NCBI GenBank assembly: GCA_965208775.1
Contig: OZ242360.1
Span: forward strand, 1,488,001-1,552,000
Direction of reading: 5' to 3'
Length of the DNA stretch: 64,000 nt
Source of the DNA: JAPOVO01 sp026708165
GTDB taxonomy: Bacteria; Chloroflexota; UBA11872; VXNJ01
Shown: piece after piece, positions 60,764 through 64,000 of the stretch
Position numbering within the stretch: the first letter of the stretch is position 1
How the letters are laid out: each line of letters opens with the position of its first letter
Translations under genes and position numbers: made by a program
The notes under the pieces: generated by a model
What the model was told of the DNA's origin: nothing
Database searches by the model: none
What the model saw: the letters and a program-made list of their open reading frames with translations, nothing else

Positions 60764-61780
60764 TCACAACTGGGTAGCGATTATGTAGGCCAAGTATCCA
60801 AAGTAGCCGACTCCTCCGACTGCCAGAACCCAGAGCGCCGAAAGGCTTCCTCGCATTCTCATCGCCAGGCCTATCAGGACCGCCGCCGCCAGCGATACGC
60901 CCGCGCTGATAAACGCGGGGGCGCTTTCGGAGGTCAGCGCCCAGTCGGTGAGCACGATACCGATTATCGGCACCACGGAGCTTTGCCAGACCATTGCGCC
61001 CGAAATGTTGCCGAAGGCCAGCGTGTCCTTCTTCTGATAGACCCAAATCACCGAGTTGAACTTCTCCGGAAGCTCCGAGGCGAGTGGCACGATGAAGAGC
61101 GCAAGGATGAGGGTCGACATTCCCAGCGCGTGCGAGACGGTCTCGACAGAGTGGACGAATACGTGAGCACCGCCCACGATCAAACCGAGGGCGAACACTA
61201 GCTGAAGCGCTATGAATATCAGCTTTGGACTCTCAGCACCCCGCTGGAACCAGAGCGGCCCCAACTCGGGGGCCTCCCCATGCGAGTCGTCGCCCGCCTT
61301 GACGTGCAACCAGACGTAGAGCACGTAGCAGAGCGCCAAGATCACGGCGATGACGATCTTGATGGATCGTGAGTCGATGAGCGCAGCGCCGATCGCCAGG
61401 ACGTATACGATCACGAAGAAGAACAGGTCCCTGCTCACAATCGACTGATTGACGTTGAAGTGCGAGTCACGACGTCCTCGCAGAGAAAGGCCTATGACGG
61501 CCACCGCCATCATGAACATGGCAAGTGTTGCGAGGATCAGCGGCGCGCCGAGTATCGAGCCTACCGCCACCTCGTGCCCGGACTCTCCGCCGGAGAAGAC
61601 CGCCACCAGCGGAATCACGGTTTCCGGCAGAGTCGTTCCCACCGCAGCGAAGATGCTGCCCGTTACGCCTTCACCCACGCCGAGCCTGTGGCCGAACCAC
61701 TCGACGGCGTTCGTGAAGACGATGGCTCCGGCGAGGATCACAAGAAGCATGACGATCAGCAGGAATACGTCTAAGGCCAA
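60764..61780 (-). CDS. CaCA-family sodium/calcium or cation/proton antiporter
   Basis: A 338-residue membrane transporter with about 10 helices in two inverted halves. The CaCA signatures are GTTLPETVIPLVAVFSGG in the N-terminal repeat and IVPLASELPEKFNSVIWVYQ in the C-terminal one, both holding the Glu of the ion site. Cytoplasmic loop sequence contains a charged stretch (KAGDDSHGEAPELGPLWFQR). Family members exchange Ca2+ for Na+ or H+. TTG 61780 is the frame start. No partner genes are evident. Confidence 0.85.
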   Translation of the reverse strand: MALDVFLLIVMLLVILAGAIVFTNAVEWFGHRLGVGEGVTGSIFAAVGTTLPETVIPLVAVFSGGESGHEVAVGSILGAPLILATLAMFMMAVAVIGLSLRGRRDSHFNVNQSIVSRDLFFFVIVYVLAIGAALIDSRSIKIVIAVILALCYVLYVWLHVKAGDDSHGEAPELGPLWFQRGAESPKLIFIALQLVFALGLIVGGAHVFVHSVETVSHALGMSTLILALFIVPLASELPEKFNSVIWVYQKKDTLAFGNISGAMVWQSSVVPIIGIVLTDWALTSESAPAFISAGVSLAAAVLIGLAMRMRGSLSALWVLAVGGVGYFGYLAYIIATQL

Positions 61781-61850
61781 GCGTCGGCCCCCTTGTGCGG
61801 CGGCAACGCCGGTTGGACTTTTAGACCTGCCGATCCGGCTACGGCGCGGC

Positions 61851-62030
61851 CTAGCGTGATGCGGTCAGCAGCGGCGCCACGAGCGAAATAACCATAACGA
61901 CAGCTACCAGAAGACCTATGAACGCCCATGCACTCTGAACGCTGAGTATTCGCCGCCGCTTTGGAGTCGCTGCGTGGCTGCTTGATAACGTTGCGGATCG
62001 TCTTCTTCTTTTCTTTTTACGGCGGGGCAT
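61851..62030 (-). CDS. 59-residue basic single-pass membrane protein
   Basis: A short gene read from ATG 62030. The product starts with MPRRKKKRRRRSATLSSSH, a strongly basic cytoplasmic segment, and has one membrane helix (about residues 35-53, WAFIGLLVAVVMVISLVAP), ending LLTASR. The positive-inside rule puts the N-terminus in the cytoplasm. I do not recognise the family. It lies upstream of the CaCA gene on the same strand, 70 bases away. Confidence 0.6.
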   Translation of the reverse strand: MPRRKKKRRRRSATLSSSHAATPKRRRILSVQSAWAFIGLLVAVVMVISLVAPLLTASR

Positions 62031-62223
62031 CTGATTGCGGGAGAAATCCAGTTCGTTGATAATACCGCGCTACGCACAGCCGTACACGGAGCTTGCCGGC
62101 GTGCTGCGCTTTGCAAACTCGAGATGCGGGCGAGTTACCCGCAGAATCGATTTCTGACACAATAATGGCGAGAGTCAGCAAAACGTCCCTTGGGACGGAC
62201 ACGGAAGACGAAGAATAACTGCC

Positions 62224-63228
62224 ATGGCCGAAAACGCGTCACAATCCGGTTCGCAGAACGGGGCGGTCACATTATCCCGCGACAAGCTCCTTTGGATTTA
62301 CCAGGCGATGATGCGTATTCGCCGGTTCGAAGAAGCTGCGGAGGAAGCGTTTCGGAACGCGCGAATGCGAGGCGCGTTGCACTTTTACATCGGCGAAGAG
62401 GCGACCGCCACCGGGATCTGCGCGGAACTGCGGACTGACGATTACATCACCAGCACTCATCGGGGTCACGGACACTGCATCGCCAAGGGCGGTCGTCTAA
62501 GCAAGATGATGGCCGAGCTGTATGGCCGCGCAACGGGCTATTGCGGCGGCAAGGGCGGTTCGATGCACATTGCCGATCTTGACCTGGGAATACTTGGCGC
62601 AAACGGCATAGTCGGCGCCGGGATTCCCATCGCCGCAGGCGCCGCGCTCGGCGCCAAGTTACGCGGCGAAGACAGAGTTACAGTTTGCTTCTTTGGCGAT
62701 GGGGCCGGTCCAACCGGGGCGTTTCACGAAGGCGTCAATTTTGCCGCCGTGCAAAGTCTCCCCGTGATATTCGTCTGCGAGAACAACAATTACGGAATGG
62801 CTACCACCTCCGACAAGGCAAACGCCGGGCCGTCGATTGCCGGCCGGGGGGTTGCTTACGGGATTCCCGGTGTGGAGGTCGACGGGAATGACGTTTTCGC
62901 CGTCAACGCGGTCGCCAGGGAAGCCATCGACAGGGCCAGGAGCGGCAAGGGGCCGACGCTGATCGAGGCGGAGACATACAGGTTCAAGGGACATACTGTC
63001 CACGACATGGCCCCTTATCGGGCTAAGCAAGAGTTGGAAGCGTGGTTAAAGAGGGACCCCATCGAGCGGTTCAAGCGAGTGGTGGAATCGCAGAATCTGC
63101 TCACGGCCGAAGACTTCGATCGAATTGACGAAGACGTGGTTCGGGAAGTCGAGATGGCCATAGAGTTCGCCGAAGCCAGCCCGTTTCCACCGCTGGAAGC
63201 AATCGAGCAGGGCGTCTACGCCGACTAG
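62224..63228 (+). CDS. pdhA: 2-oxoacid (pyruvate/acetoin) dehydrogenase E1 alpha subunit
   Basis: Thiamine-diphosphate-dependent E1 alpha of 334 residues. Blocks are ATATGICAELRTDDYITST, HRGHGHCIAKGG, ATGYCGGKGGSMHIADLDLG, the ThDP motif FFGDGAGPTGAFHEGVNFAA and FVCENNNYGMATTSDKANAG. It forms a heterotetramer with E1 beta and donates the acyl group to lipoyl-E2. It could be pyruvate, acetoin or branched-chain dehydrogenase; the short length fits the PDH/acetoin type. ATG 62224; the beta gene starts 9 bases after its stop. Confidence 0.9.
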   Translation: MAENASQSGSQNGAVTLSRDKLLWIYQAMMRIRRFEEAAEEAFRNARMRGALHFYIGEEATATGICAELRTDDYITSTHRGHGHCIAKGGRLSKMMAELYGRATGYCGGKGGSMHIADLDLGILGANGIVGAGIPIAAGAALGAKLRGEDRVTVCFFGDGAGPTGAFHEGVNFAAVQSLPVIFVCENNNYGMATTSDKANAGPSIAGRGVAYGIPGVEVDGNDVFAVNAVAREAIDRARSGKGPTLIEAETYRFKGHTVHDMAPYRAKQELEAWLKRDPIERFKRVVESQNLLTAEDFDRIDEDVVREVEMAIEFAEASPFPPLEAIEQGVYAD

Positions 63229-63237
63229 GATGATTTT

Positions 63238-64000
63238 GTGACTACTACAACCGCCGTCGCCGCCGTTAGCCAGGAAGCTCCCCAGGAGCGTCTGATTTTC
63301 TTCAATCAGGCGCTTCGCGAGGCTATAGACGAGGAGATGCAGCGCGACCCGGCTGTATTCGTCATCGGCGAGGAAGTCGGAATCTGGGGCGGAGCCTACA
63401 AAGTAACCGAGGGTCTGCTGGAGAAATACGGAGAGAGCCGGATCATCGACACGCCCATTTCCGAGGCCCTGATAGCGGGAGCGGCCGTGGGAGCTTCGAT
63501 AACCGGATTGCGACCCATCGCCGAATTCATGTACAGCGACTTCATGGGCATCGCCATGGACCAGATCGTCAATCAGGCGGCCAAAAACCGCTACATGTTC
63601 GGGGGCAAGGCGACGCTGCCTATCGTCTATCGGGCGTCAACCGGCGCTGGAATCGGAAACGCCGCGCAGCACACACAGAGCCTCGAAGCCTGGTTCACTC
63701 ACATACCCGGCCTCAAAGTGGTAGCGCCTTCAACACCCTACGACGCCAAGGGACTGCTCAAGTCAGCAATTCGCGACAACAACGTGGTGGTTTTCCTCGA
63801 GCACAAGGCCCTCTACGCAAGCCGCGGCAACGTCCCCGAAGGGGACTATGTAGTGCCGCTTGGCGTATCCGACGTCAAGCGAGAAGGCACGCACGCCACC
63901 ATAGTTACGTATGCCCGACAGGTGGCGTTCGCCCTAGAAGCCGCAGAACAGCTCGCCCAGGAAGGGGTCGAGGTCGAGGTTATCGATATTCGGACGTTGT
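63238..64000 (+). CDS. pdhB: 2-oxoacid (pyruvate/acetoin) dehydrogenase E1 beta subunit, 3' end cut
   Basis: The first about 254 residues of E1 beta from GTG 63238, with AGGA about 7 bases upstream. They include LIFFNQALREAIDEEMQRDP, VFVIGEEVGIWGGAYKVTEG, RIIDTPISEALIAGAAVGA and GLKVVAPSTPYDAKGLLKSA, all typical of the transketolase-like beta subunit. The gene runs off the window end, so the C-terminal third is not seen. It partners the alpha gene. Confidence 0.92.
   Translation, partial: MTTTTAVAAVSQEAPQERLIFFNQALREAIDEEMQRDPAVFVIGEEVGIWGGAYKVTEGLLEKYGESRIIDTPISEALIAGAAVGASITGLRPIAEFMYSDFMGIAMDQIVNQAAKNRYMFGGKATLPIVYRASTGAGIGNAAQHTQSLEAWFTHIPGLKVVAPSTPYDAKGLLKSAIRDNNVVVFLEHKALYASRGNVPEGDYVVPLGVSDVKREGTHATIVTYARQVAFALEAAEQLAQEGVEVEVIDIRTL

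Noticed and set aside
1..64000. CRISPR array, insertion sequence or prophage
   Set aside because: No spaced repeats, transposase, integrase or phage structural gene was seen.

Overview
The window is a high-GC (roughly 60%) bacterial chromosome segment of about 55 protein genes with short intergenic gaps and frequent GTG and TTG starts. I see no rRNA, tRNA, CRISPR array, insertion sequence or prophage. The gene mix (caa3-type oxidase, a TIGR03960-type radical SAM protein, a secreted propeller protein, a DUF3179 lipoprotein, a LysM/SH3 anchored protein, many sugar isomerases and amidohydrolases, and parAB beside dnaA) suggests an aerobic heterotroph of the Chloroflexota, perhaps of the SAR202 or Dehalococcoidia-like marine/environmental type. 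That placement is inference from gene content; no rRNA gene supports it. PBP1A and Ddl indicate that the organism makes peptidoglycan.

Layout. 1-8 kb: an orphan-looking DNA amino-methyltransferase with zinc ribbons and a small partner, a secreted propeller protein, an XRE regulator, folC, an LpxL-like acyltransferase and a methyltransferase. 8-12.4 kb: parB-parA-dnaA on the minus strand, a perfect parS palindrome inside the 3' end of parB, and a candidate oriC with DnaA-box-like sites between dnaA and the next gene. 12.4-21 kb: carbohydrate genes (GH15, heparinase II/III-like lyase, sugar isomerase, acetyl-xylan-esterase-like hydrolase), a small zincin, a Nudix protein and an Eis-like acetyltransferase. 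21-27 kb: envelope genes (LysM/SH3 protein, YedY-like molybdoenzyme, amidohydrolase, PBP1A, TlpA-like thioredoxin). 27-42 kb: general metabolism (TPP enzyme, metallo-amidohydrolase, ManC, RsmC-like methyltransferase, zinc dehydrogenase, RecA, UspA, GGT, DUF3179 protein, Ddl, PyrE, hydroxyacyl-CoA dehydrogenase). 42-48 kb: heme A synthase and the ctaC-D-E-F oxidase operon, then an Rrf2 regulator. 48-54.8 kb: a 937-residue GT-C-like membrane protein, a radical SAM protein and MnmE. 54.8-60.7 kb: a compact minus-strand operon of a NYN protein, a sugar isomerase, a secreted clan GH-A-like glycosidase, and a 1058-residue fusion of a paralogous glycosidase, a beta-sandwich and an O-antigen-ligase membrane domain. 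60.7-64 kb: a CaCA antiporter, a 59-residue membrane protein, and E1 alpha and E1 beta of a 2-oxoacid dehydrogenase, the last cut by the window end.

How the genes work together. The origin-proximal block supplies initiation (DnaA) and segregation (ParAB-parS). The oxidase operon with heme A synthase and the E1 genes indicate aerobic respiration on organic carbon. ManC, the GT-C-like protein, the glycosidase/ligase operon, PBP1A and Ddl point to an elaborate cell surface. The best candidate for something undescribed is the 54.8-60.7 kb operon, in which one polypeptide joins a predicted extracytoplasmic glycosidase to a predicted polysaccharide ligase or polymerase, with a free secreted copy of the glycosidase encoded just upstream.
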